From: JAWXVE01 sp044425555
GTDB lineage: Bacteria; Bacillota; Clostridia; Lachnospirales; Lachnospiraceae
NCBI GenBank assembly: GCA_044425555.1
Contig: JAWXVF010000076.1
Coordinates: forward strand, 1 to 12,167
DNA length: 12,167 bases
Direction: 5' to 3'
Shown here: positions 6,547-12,167 of the stretch, one piece after another
Layout: each line of letters opens with the position of its first letter
How positions within the stretch are numbered: position 1 is the stretch's first letter
Position numbers and translations under genes: made by a program
The notes under the pieces: generated by a model
What the model was told of the DNA's origin: nothing
What the model saw: the letters and a program-made list of their open reading frames with translations, nothing else
The model's database searches: none

Positions 6547-7311
6547 TTAACAATATCGCTCATATCCCACACGCAATTTATCTTTTTTCGTCTGTGTTTG
6601 TATCCCTTTATAAATTACTTTTCCATATCCTCTTACTACAATCACGTCCTCTTTCTTCATTTGATAAGAATGATTCTCACATAATCGTCCATTTACAAAG
6701 ACTTTCTTCTCTTGAAAGATTACGGACACATGGCTTCTAGATTCTTTCACAAGCTTCGCTACAAAACCATCAATTCGCTCAGATGCAATCAATATTTCTT
6801 CATATTCTAGCACAAATAATTGATCTGTCGGAATATCCCTAGCATATTCACACCGTATGTTCGTATGTTTAATCTTAGTCAAATGTTCCATAATATATTC
6901 TGCTATAGATTCTAGGCAGAAAAAGTAAGCTTCTTTTTCCTTAGCAATAATATCTCCAATTTGATCGCGTTCAATTCCTAGATTCATAATAGCTCCTAAG
7001 TAATCTCTATGCGTAAGTTGTTGTGCAAACTTCTTCATAAGTGGCGTTATATGAATACAAGCAATAGAAAATGGCACTTCATATCCTACACTTTCTAGCG
7101 ATCCAAAACGTATTACCATACGCTGACACCCTTCTACTCCTCCATAACAGAAAAAAGGAGTCTGACTAAACTCCTTTTCCATTTGTGCAACAATAGCTAG
7201 TTGTGTCATATCTAAGAAATTCGTGTTCGTATAGATTCCTTGCATATAGCTACGATTCGCTAATTCTACTAAACGTTTTCGTAATAGTTGGTCTTCTTGT
7301 TTGTTACTCAT
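6547..7311 (-). CDS. YlmH-like S4-domain RNA-binding protein
   Basis: 254 residues, cytoplasmic. The first about 170 residues match the YlmH architecture: RKRLVELANRSYMQGIYTNTNFLD near the start (quoted in part: RKRLVELANRSY), FYGG-like FCYGGVEGCQR, then ITPLMKKFAQQLTHRDYLGA and IMNLGIERDQIGDI. Residues about 180-236 form an S4 RNA-binding domain (RIDGFVAKLVKESRSHVSV, FVNGRLCENHSYQMKKEDV, IVVRGYGKVIYKG). YlmH proteins are usually linked to the division/DivIVA gene cluster, and S4 proteins of this kind have been connected with ribosome quality control. That role is family knowledge and is not shown here. The gene is 16 nt after trxA and has only a weak GAAAGA ribosome site 9 nt before the ATG, so translation may be coupled to trxA. 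Confidence 0.85.
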   Translation of the reverse strand: MSNKQEDQLLRKRLVELANRSYMQGIYTNTNFLDMTQLAIVAQMEKEFSQTPFFCYGGVEGCQRMVIRFGSLESVGYEVPFSIACIHITPLMKKFAQQLTHRDYLGAIMNLGIERDQIGDIIAKEKEAYFFCLESIAEYIMEHLTKIKHTNIRCEYARDIPTDQLFVLEYEEILIASERIDGFVAKLVKESRSHVSVIFQEKKVFVNGRLCENHSYQMKKEDVIVVRGYGKVIYKGIQTQTKKDKLRVGYERYC

Positions 7312-7327
7312 TGTATTTATCTTTCTG

Positions 7328-7639
7328 CTACGAATTAATTAATTTTAACAAATCTGCCTTGGATTGAGCTCCTACAACAGTCTCTACTGGTTCTCCGTTT
7401 ACAAATAGAATGAGTGTAGGAATATTCATAATACGAAATTTTACTGCAATTTCGCCTTCTTCTTCTACATTCACTTTTCCAATTTTTACATTGGATACTT
7501 CCTCAGAAATTTCTTCTAAAATAGGACCAATCATCTTACATGGTCCACACCATTGTGCCCAAAAATCTACTAATACCGGTACATTTGATTCAACCACCTC
7601 TTTTTGAAAATTATCTTTGCTAATCTTAATTGTTGCCAT
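7328..7639 (-). CDS. trxA: Thioredoxin
   Basis: 103 residues, standard size. The redox site is WCGPCK with cysteines at 31 and 34, preceded by VLVDFWAQ; the cis-proline is P74 in MNIPTLILF, and FVNGEPVETVVGAQSK closes the fold. It reduces protein disulfides in the cytoplasm, using electrons from thioredoxin reductase, which is not in this window. AAGGAG lies 8 nt before the ATG. It sits 57 nt after the GH3 gene and 16 nt before the YlmH-like gene with no good promoter in either gap, so it is probably expressed within the pepD-led operon. Confidence 0.95.
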   Translation of the reverse strand: MATIKISKDNFQKEVVESNVPVLVDFWAQWCGPCKMIGPILEEISEEVSNVKIGKVNVEEEGEIAVKFRIMNIPTLILFVNGEPVETVVGAQSKADLLKLINS

Positions 7640-7696
7640 GTTATATTCTCCTTCTTATTTGCATTTCTATTATTTGTATCTACTTCTTTATCCACA

Positions 7697-9079
7697 TTAA
7701 TCTTCAAGAACCTCTGCATACTTCACACGATAAATTCTTCTTAAAGATTCCTCAATTCGCTCTTCTGTAATCTTCCCATTTTCAACTGCCTCTAACACTC
7801 CATAATATGCCATTTGAAAATTATCAGGCATTAGAATCATATCAGCTCCTGCTTGAATAGTCAAAACTGCTGCTTCTGCGGAATTATATTGACTAGTAAT
7901 CGCTTTCATGTTTAATGCATCTGTAATAACAATTCCGTCGTATTCTAATTGATTCCTTAACACTTCATTAATCATCATAGATGATACAGAAGATGGCGTA
8001 TTATCACCTATAATATTAGGAGCCGAAATATGTCCTACCATTACAAAATCAACTCCACCTTGGATAGCACTTACAAATGGAATAAACTCTAGCGATTTCA
8101 TCTCTTCTAGCGTCTTATCTGTAGTTGCCATTTCGTCATGCGAATCTTGTGTAGTATTTCCATGACCAGGAAAGTGTTTCACTGCTCCACTCACTCCTAC
8201 ACTTTGTAATCCACTAATATAAGAAGTTACCATTTCTGATACTACTATAGGATCACTCCCAAAGGACCGATTCCCTATAGGATTATCTTCTACTGTTGTT
8301 ACATCTGCTACTGGAGCAAAATTTACATTAAATCCATATTCTGCTAAATACGTTCCAATAGAAGTTCCCGCTTCCTTAGCAATGGTAATATCTTCTGTTT
8401 CTCCTATAGTAGCCATTGGGTCTGTCTTCTCAATTCCTAAGTTAGCATTCGCCAATCGACTAACAGTTCCACCTTCTTCATCCACACCAATAAATAGTGG
8501 ATATTTACTATAAGAATTCGTGGTTTGAATCATCTCTTTTAACTGTGTTTGGCTCTTTATATTCTTGGCAAAATAGATAACCCCTCCCACAGAATACTCT
8601 AACAAAGCTTCTTTCGTAGCATTTCCTGCTGCTACTGCTGTTCCTACTCCTGTTAACGCTTCTGGTGTTACCATAAATAATCCTGCTATCTTATCTTCTA
8701 GTGCCATATCTGCTAAGTGCGATGTGATAAGATCTTCTAACGGCTGATTAAGAACGGAAACTTCCTCCTCTTCTGCGTGTTGAGAGTCTAGTAATTCTTG
8801 TTTCAATCGTTCTTGCTCCAATTGTTCCTGCTCTAATTGTGCTTGTTCTAATTGTTCTTTTAATTGCTCTTCCTCTAATGATAATTGTGCTTTTTTTTCT
8901 TGTTGTAGATTCCAATAATTCACTCCATAGATACCACCAACTGCAAGACCCGTCAACACTAGTAAGACAATAACAACTGCTATTAAACAACTAATTATCT
9001 GCGTTTTTCTTCTACGTCGTCTTCTTGAATCTCTTTTTACAAGCTCTATTTGCTCATTCATGGACATCTTACCAACCAT
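7697..9079 (-). CDS. Membrane-anchored glycoside hydrolase family 3, NagZ-like beta-N-acetylhexosaminidase
   Basis: 460 residues. Order: a short cytoplasmic tail with a run of six arginines (19-24); one hydrophobic anchor (about 28-51) with no lipobox; an acidic Glu/Gln/Leu repeat (about 66-97) that acts as a stalk; and a GH3 TIM-barrel domain (about 115-460). Active-site features are VDEEGGTVSRL (199-209), NFAPVADV, KHFPGHG (301-307) followed by DSH (312-314), which is the Asp-His general acid/base pair of the NagZ subgroup, and the nucleophile D387 in VITDALNM. It probably removes N-acetylglucosamine from muropeptides or other glycans at the outer face of the membrane. There is no second GH3 domain, as in short NagZ enzymes. 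The start is uncertain: ATGs at 9079, 9067 and 9061 are in frame and none has a strong ribosome site; 9061 overlaps the stop of a 14-codon ORF. Confidence 0.88.
   Translation of the reverse strand: MVGKMSMNEQIELVKRDSRRRRRRKTQIISCLIAVVIVLLVLTGLAVGGIYGVNYWNLQQEKKAQLSLEEEQLKEQLEQAQLEQEQLEQERLKQELLDSQHAEEEEVSVLNQPLEDLITSHLADMALEDKIAGLFMVTPEALTGVGTAVAAGNATKEALLEYSVGGVIYFAKNIKSQTQLKEMIQTTNSYSKYPLFIGVDEEGGTVSRLANANLGIEKTDPMATIGETEDITIAKEAGTSIGTYLAEYGFNVNFAPVADVTTVEDNPIGNRSFGSDPIVVSEMVTSYISGLQSVGVSGAVKHFPGHGNTTQDSHDEMATTDKTLEEMKSLEFIPFVSAIQGGVDFVMVGHISAPNIIGDNTPSSVSSMMINEVLRNQLEYDGIVITDALNMKAITSQYNSAEAAVLTIQAGADMILMPDNFQMAYYGVLEAVENGKITEERIEESLRRIYRVKYAEVLED
8803..8873 (-). repeat. 15-bp tandem repeat coding the stalk of the GH3 enzyme
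   Basis: About four to five imperfect 15-bp units related to TGCTCTAATTGTTCC on the plus strand. They encode pentapeptides such as QLEQE, QLEQA and RLKQE. Leucines recur every 4-5 residues, which gives an acidic, probably helical spacer between membrane anchor and enzyme. Such a repeat could vary in length between strains. Confidence 0.65.
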
Positions 9080-9102
9080 ACCTTTCTCTGCTTGTACGTC
9101 AT
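9058..9102 (-). CDS. Possible 14-codon ORF linking pepD and the GH3 gene
   Basis: ATG at 9102 with AAGGAG 5 nt upstream, encoding MTYKQRKVWLVRCP and then TGA. It overlaps the pepD stop by ATGA (9099-9102), and its own TGA overlaps the ATG at 9061 of the GH3 gene by another ATGA (9058-9061). It has the strongest ribosome site in this junction. It could be a translational-coupling or leader ORF. It could also be chance, with the ribosome site serving reinitiation only. I know of no family for the peptide. Confidence 0.35.
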   Translation of the reverse strand: MTYKQRKVWLVRCP

Positions 9103-10577
9103 TCTTTCTCCTTCAATACCTCTAATAAGTAACTCCACATACGCTCCACAGAAGAAATACTAAATTTTTCTTCTGTTGTATGAATCCCTTCCATATTAGG
9201 ACCAACGGAAACACAATCTAACCCCTCTATCTTCTCACAGAGAATGCCACATTCTAATCCAGCATGAACTCCTTGTACTTGCATTTGTGTTCCATATAGT
9301 CTCATATAAACTCTCTTCATTCGTTCTCGTAACTTAGATTCTTCCATATATTCCCAAGCAGGATACTCTCCTCCCATTATACAAGTTCCACCTAGTTGTC
9401 CAATTAAAAGTACCATACGGTCTACTAATGCTTCCCTTGCACTATCTATATTACTTCGTACTGCATAACACGTCAATAATTCTCCATCTTTTAATGTAAG
9501 AATACCTAGATTTAGAGAAGTTTCCACCACACCTTCCATAGTACTACTCATACTAATAACTCCATTTGGTTGATTTAATAGAAAGGAAAACAAACGTTTT
9601 AATTCCTCATCTTGTACCACACTGTAATGACTTGTGGTAGTCATCTTACTAGTAACAATATCAGACTCTTCTAAACTATAAGATACTTTCATTCCCTCTT
9701 CTTTTAGATAATATTCTTTTGCTAATGTAGCAGTCATTTTTTCTAATATTTCTTCTAATCTTGAAAGGTCTTCTGTCTCCATAATAATGGTTGCACTAGC
9801 TTCTTGTGGAATTGCATTATCTTTTAAACCACCCTCAATAGCGAATATTCCAAATGAAATCTCTTTTTCCAATTGCAATAAACATCTCATGCATACATAC
9901 GCTGCATTGGCACGTCCTGTATGTATCTCCACTCCTGAATGTCCACCTTTGCAACCAGATAACGTAATCTTTACTCTACATCCACTACGTACGCCTTGTT
10001 CTAATAGCAATCTTCCGCTTACCTTAGAACCACCTGCACAACTAGCTAGAAGAATACCTTCCTCCTCTGAATCTATGTTCATTAATCTCGTACCTTTTAA
10101 CATAGATAAGTCAAGCGCCGTAGCTCCATCCATTCCCACTTCTTCATCTACTGTAAAGATACATTCTAAAGGTGGATGTTCTACATCTATTCCTGCTAGC
10201 AATGCAAGGGTATATGCCATTCCAATTCCATTGTCACCACCTAGAGAGGTATCTATCGCATAGATACAATCTCCGTCTACTTGTACATCAATCCCATCCT
10301 TCTCTAAATCTATAGTAGACCCACTCTTTTTTACAGTCACCATATCCATATGAGATTGTAGAATCATAGGATCTTGCTCCTCGTATCCTATACTTGCCTT
10401 CTTAAAAATAATCACATTTTTCACTTCATCTTGCACGTGTTCTAAAGAGTGTTTCTTTGCAAAATCTACTAAATAATTGCTCATTTGCTCTATATTTCCA
10501 GAACCATGTGGAATATTACAAATATCCTCAAAGTAATAAAATACACTACTTGGTTGTAACTCTTTTAATTTTCTCAT
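9099..10577 (-). CDS. pepD: Aminoacyl-histidine dipeptidase (PepD type, peptidase family M20C)
   Basis: 492 residues, the usual length. A cytoplasmic metallo-dipeptidase that cleaves Xaa-His and other dipeptides. Start region KELQPSSVFYYFEDICNIPH is typical of PepD. Metal and catalytic residues in order: H76 and D78 in LQSHMDMV, D115 in GGDNGIGMA, E145/E146 in VDEEVGMDGA, D169 in NIDSEEEG, H213 in GGHSGVEIHTGRANA (dimerisation/lid region) and H438 or H466 near the end (GVHAGLECG; GIHTTEE). An in-frame ATG at 10691 would add 38 residues of poor, non-family sequence and overlap the promoter. The ATG at 10577 is preceded by GGAGGAGAAGGA, so I use it. It heads the run pepD-GH3-trxA-YlmH-NdpA and may supply amino acids from imported peptides. 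Confidence 0.93.
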   Translation of the reverse strand: MRKLKELQPSSVFYYFEDICNIPHGSGNIEQMSNYLVDFAKKHSLEHVQDEVKNVIIFKKASIGYEEQDPMILQSHMDMVTVKKSGSTIDLEKDGIDVQVDGDCIYAIDTSLGGDNGIGMAYTLALLAGIDVEHPPLECIFTVDEEVGMDGATALDLSMLKGTRLMNIDSEEEGILLASCAGGSKVSGRLLLEQGVRSGCRVKITLSGCKGGHSGVEIHTGRANAAYVCMRCLLQLEKEISFGIFAIEGGLKDNAIPQEASATIIMETEDLSRLEEILEKMTATLAKEYYLKEEGMKVSYSLEESDIVTSKMTTTSHYSVVQDEELKRLFSFLLNQPNGVISMSSTMEGVVETSLNLGILTLKDGELLTCYAVRSNIDSAREALVDRMVLLIGQLGGTCIMGGEYPAWEYMEESKLRERMKRVYMRLYGTQMQVQGVHAGLECGILCEKIEGLDCVSVGPNMEGIHTTEEKFSISSVERMWSYLLEVLKEKE

Positions 10578-10607
10578 ATATTCCTTCTCCTCCACCTCTA
10601 TCATGTA

Positions 10608-10636
10608 ATGATATTGATATATGAAAAAAATTCCAA
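10608..10636 (-). promoter_or_regulatory. Probable pepD operon promoter
   Basis: TTGGAA (10631-10636), 17-nt spacer containing a T7 run, and TATCAT (10608-10613). Each box has two or fewer differences from consensus. The start would be near 10601, a leader of about 24 nt that contains the ribosome site. It lies between rplT and pepD, where no strong terminator is visible, so read-through from the infC operon is also possible. Confidence 0.55.
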
Positions 10637-10715
10637 TGAATAAATCGTTCTTACTCCCTATACTGACAGAAGTAACAAACACTCTACTCATTAGAATTTC
10701 ACTAAATTCTTAATT

Positions 10716-11072
10716 TTACGACAATTTCGATTTTGCCAAATCAACTAATGTGGTAAATCCTTCTGGGTCATTTACAGCCATTTCCGCTAACATTTTTCTA
10801 TTCACTTCAATGTTTGCTAATTTTAAACCATACATAAATTTACTATAAGATAATCCATTCATTCTAGATGCTGCATTAATACGAGCAATCCATAATTGTC
10901 TAAATTGACGTTTTCTTTCTTTTCTACCAGCAAACGAAGTAGCAAGTGCTCTCATGACTGATTGTTTTGCAACTCTGTATTGTTTTGATCTTGCCCCTTT
11001 GTAACCTTTCGCAAGCTTAAGTACTCTATTATGTTTTTTTCTAGCGTTCATTCCGCCTTTTACTCTTGCCAT
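10716..11072 (-). CDS. rplT: 50S ribosomal protein L20
   Basis: 118 residues, full length. Highly characteristic sequence: MARVKGGMNARKKHNRVLKL, AKGYKGARSKQYRVAKQSV, RKERKRQFRQLWIARINAA and GLSYSKFMYGLKLANIEVNR. L20 binds 23S rRNA early in 50S assembly. In Firmicutes it is also the repressor that acts on the leader of its own operon, matching the attenuator seen before infC. GGAGG lies 9 nt before the ATG, and the gene follows rpmI by 21 nt. Confidence 0.98.
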   Translation of the reverse strand: MARVKGGMNARKKHNRVLKLAKGYKGARSKQYRVAKQSVMRALATSFAGRKERKRQFRQLWIARINAASRMNGLSYSKFMYGLKLANIEVNRKMLAEMAVNDPEGFTTLVDLAKSKLS

Positions 11073-11093
11073 TTCAATATTCCTCCTTACGAC

Positions 11094-11291
11094 TTATAAA
11101 TATGGTAAAATTTTCTTCATATTCTTTACATTAGTTGCATCTGTCATAGCTGGTTTTCTAAGGTTTCTCTTAGTCTTAGCCGATTTCTTTGTTAAAATAT
11201 GTCGTTTGTAAGCTTTGTTTCTCTTAAGCTTCCCCGTTCCTGTTAACTTAAAACGTTTTGCTGCTGATTTGTTTGTCTTAATTTTTGGCAT
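11094..11291 (-). CDS. rpmI: 50S ribosomal protein L35
   Basis: 65 residues, very basic, full length. The start MPKIKTNKSAAKRFKLTGTG and the middle KAYKRHILTKKSAKTKRNLR are diagnostic. It is a small 50S subunit protein, placed between infC and rplT in the classic infC-rpmI-rplT order. AGGAGG lies 9 nt before the ATG. Confidence 0.98.
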   Translation of the reverse strand: MPKIKTNKSAAKRFKLTGTGKLKRNKAYKRHILTKKSAKTKRNLRKPAMTDATNVKNMKKILPYL

Positions 11292-11334
11292 ATTCTTAAT
11301 CCTCCTATAATCCTTTCCCTTTATCTTAACTGTA

Positions 11335-11841
11335 TTATTTCTTCTCAGTTAAAAACATTATCATACTTCTACCTTCCACTTTTGGCATTTTCTCCACTAC
11401 TGCAATCTCAGCAAGTTCTTTCGCAAAATCATCAAGAATATGTTTGCTGGTACCCATATGAGCCATTTCACGTCCTCTAAAACGAAGCGTTACTTTTACT
11501 TTGTCGCCTTTTCCAATGAATTTCTTGGCAGCACTAATCTTTGTATTCAAATCATTCTTATCAATATTAGGTGACAGACGAATTTCTTTGATTTCGATTG
11601 TTTTCTGTTTCTTTCTGGACTCTTTTTCTTTTCTTGCTTGCTCATACTTAAACTTACCATAGTCTACAATTCTACAAACAGGTGGCTTAGCAGTTGGCGC
11701 TATCTTCACTAAATCAAGCTCTGCCTCTTCCGCCATTCTCATTGCTTCACTGGTAGCCATTACACCTAGTTGCTCACCATTTTCACCAATTAGACGTATT
11801 TCTTTTTCTCTTATTTGTTCATTAATCATTAAATCGCTAAT
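11335..11841 (-). CDS. infC: Translation initiation factor IF-3, AUU start
   Basis: 168 residues. IF3 binds the 30S subunit, prevents early joining of the 50S and checks start-codon choice. The N-domain has INEQIREKEIRLIGENGEQL and LDLVKIAPTAKPPVCRIVDYG (quoted in part: KIAPTAKPPVCRIVDYG). The C-domain has EIRLSPNIDKNDLNTK, KGDKVKVTLRFRGREMAH and VEKMPKVEGRSMIMFL. The ATG at 11829 has no ribosome site within reach, because GGAGGTG is 19 nt upstream. Four codons earlier an in-frame ATT at 11841 sits 7 nt after GGAGGTG, giving SDLMINEQIREKE after the initiator. AUU starts are well known for infC and let IF3 limit its own translation. First gene of infC-rpmI-rplT. Confidence 0.95.
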   Translation of the reverse strand: MSDLMINEQIREKEIRLIGENGEQLGVMATSEAMRMAEEAELDLVKIAPTAKPPVCRIVDYGKFKYEQARKEKESRKKQKTIEIKEIRLSPNIDKNDLNTKISAAKKFIGKGDKVKVTLRFRGREMAHMGTSKHILDDFAKELAEIAVVEKMPKVEGRSMIMFLTEKK

Positions 11842-11848
11842 AGTTTTG

Positions 11849-11855
11849 CACCTCC
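11849..11855 (-). promoter_or_regulatory. infC ribosome binding site fixing the AUU start
   Basis: GGAGGTG, 7 nt before ATT at 11841 and 19 nt before ATG at 11829. The spacing fits only the ATT. Confidence 0.85.
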
Positions 11856-11875
11856 ATCAATTGAATCTTAGCGTT

Positions 11876-11904
11876 AAAAAAAGTGGATAGTTCGACTATC
11901 CACT
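11876..11904 (-). terminator. Intrinsic terminator (attenuator) in the infC leader
   Basis: A perfect 9-bp stem on the minus strand, AGTGGATAG/CTATCCACT, with loop TCGAA, followed directly by T6 (seven T including the last paired base). It lies 35 nt before the infC start, inside the operon leader, so it must be conditional. A segment further upstream can pair with its 5' arm. Confidence 0.88.
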
Positions 11905-12053
11905 AAATCATTCTAAACAGAACTGTAGAGAACAATCTTCCATAAGCATTGTTACTTTACATATTTATTCTTAATGAACACATGACAACAATCAACATAT
12001 GACGTCTCACGGTGAGAGTGGATACTCTACTTTATTACTTGTGCTTCTTGCAC
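11905..12053 (-). ncRNA. infC-rpmI-rplT leader RNA, L20-type attenuation leader
   Basis: This gene-free stretch (the upstream part of 11842-12167) is the leader from the predicted start near 12053. It holds a small stem GTGC/GCAC with loop AAGAA (partly before the start), the segment TATCCACT (12017-12024), and a stem TCTCA/TGAGA around CCG. TATCCACT is exactly complementary to AGTGGATA in the terminator 5' arm, so pairing the two would disrupt the terminator. L20 leaders of Firmicutes work this way: excess L20 favours termination. The fold is by eye; whether it fits the known L20-leader covariance model needs a search. Confidence 0.7.
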
Positions 12054-12059
12054 TTTAGA

Positions 12060-12088
12060 AGTGTATCATAAATCCTTACTTACGTCAA
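12060..12088 (-). promoter_or_regulatory. Promoter of the infC-rpmI-rplT operon
   Basis: TTGACG (12083-12088), 17-nt spacer, TACACT (12060-12065) with an extended TG (TGATACACT). Almost the same -10 and spacing as the folT promoter. The -35 box overlaps the end of the inverted repeat at 12087-12123. Confidence 0.8.
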
Positions 12089-12123
12089 CATTATTTTATT
12101 TTTTTCATAAATAAAATAATGTT
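12087..12123. repeat. 15-bp perfect inverted repeat upstream of the infC promoter
   Basis: AACATTATTTTATTT (12087-12101) and its exact complement (12109-12123) around a 7-base loop. It is almost pure A/T and overlaps the first two bases of the infC -35 box. It could be a terminator of a neighbouring convergent or upstream gene, an operator, or simply AT-rich symmetry. No U-tract follows directly on either strand. Confidence 0.85.
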
Positions 12124-12130
12124 CCAAATA

Positions 12131-12153
12131 CCCCCCCCCTTTTTTTCTTGACA
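12131..12153 (+). promoter_or_regulatory. C9T7 tract followed by a TTGACA box
   Basis: Nine C (12131-12139) and seven T (12140-12146) are followed one base later by a perfect plus-strand TTGACA (12148-12153). A matching -10 box would fall near base 12171, outside the window, so a divergent promoter cannot be confirmed. Confidence 0.35.
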
Positions 12154-12167
12154 TTTACGTACTTTTT

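Noticed and set aside
8748..8990. Minus-strand ORF of 80 codons inside the GH3 gene
   Set aside because: An out-of-frame reading of the anchor and repeat stalk. Its Arg/Thr-rich repeats simply mirror the 15-bp DNA repeat.
9787..10263. Plus-strand ORF of 158 codons
   Set aside because: Fully antisense to conserved catalytic motifs of pepD. The sequence is Pro/Ser/Ile-rich with no family resemblance.
10578..10691. 38-residue N-terminal extension of PepD
   Set aside because: It overlaps the predicted promoter, does not look like family sequence, and the ATG at 10577 has a strong ribosome site and the canonical PepD start.
10693..10710. AGAATTT/AAATTCT hairpin after rplT as operon terminator
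   Set aside because: A 7-bp all-but-one A/T stem with no U-tract on the minus strand. Too weak to call a terminator.

Overview
This is an AT-rich window from a low-GC Gram-positive anaerobe. It is most likely a member of the Clostridia, probably Lachnospiraceae-like; this is inferred from gene content and style, not from a database search. Every gene I accept is on the minus strand, so transcription runs from high to low coordinates. Supporting signs are LL-diaminopimelate aminotransferase (DapL), a clostridial-style IF3 with an AUU start, a THF riboswitch before an ECF folate S component, strong AGGAGG ribosome binding sites, and sigma-A-type promoters with 17-base spacers.

Layout in transcription order. 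(1) 12167-10716: the translation operon infC-rpmI-rplT, behind a leader of about 200 nt. The leader has an intrinsic terminator just before infC and an upstream segment able to pair with the terminator's 5' arm, the architecture of an L20-type attenuation leader. (2) 10577-5493: a run of five closely spaced genes behind one visible promoter: PepD-type M20 dipeptidase, a membrane-anchored GH3 (NagZ-like) glycosidase, thioredoxin, a YlmH-like S4 RNA-binding protein and an NdpA-type nucleoid-associated protein. (3) 5422-1422: purA with its own promoter and a long 5' hairpin, then dapL, then a membrane protein fusing an FUSC/aromatic-acid-exporter-like N-terminus to a Cof-type HAD domain that has lost its nucleophile. 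A perfect 17-bp inverted repeat sits directly before this last gene. (4) 1400-681: folT (folate ECF S component) under a THF riboswitch whose expression platform can be traced base by base. (5) 675-1: the 5' part of an extracellular solute-binding protein family 5 gene that runs off the window.

Most content is housekeeping: translation, purine synthesis, lysine and peptidoglycan precursor synthesis, peptide and cell-wall turnover, and folate uptake. purA (AMP) and folT (folate for one-carbon transfer) both serve nucleotide metabolism. PepD, the GH3 enzyme and the family-5 binding protein fit recycling of peptides and wall fragments, but that link is inference.

The parts most worth a second look are the degenerate HAD domain fused to a membrane module, the structured leaders of purA and the FUSC-HAD gene, a 14-codon ORF linked by ATGA overlaps to the genes on both sides of it, and a C9T7 tract with a TTGACA box at the right edge. 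I found no mobile element, CRISPR array, tRNA or rRNA. Strong intrinsic terminators are scarce: apart from the infC attenuator I found no hairpin with a good U-tract between transcription units.
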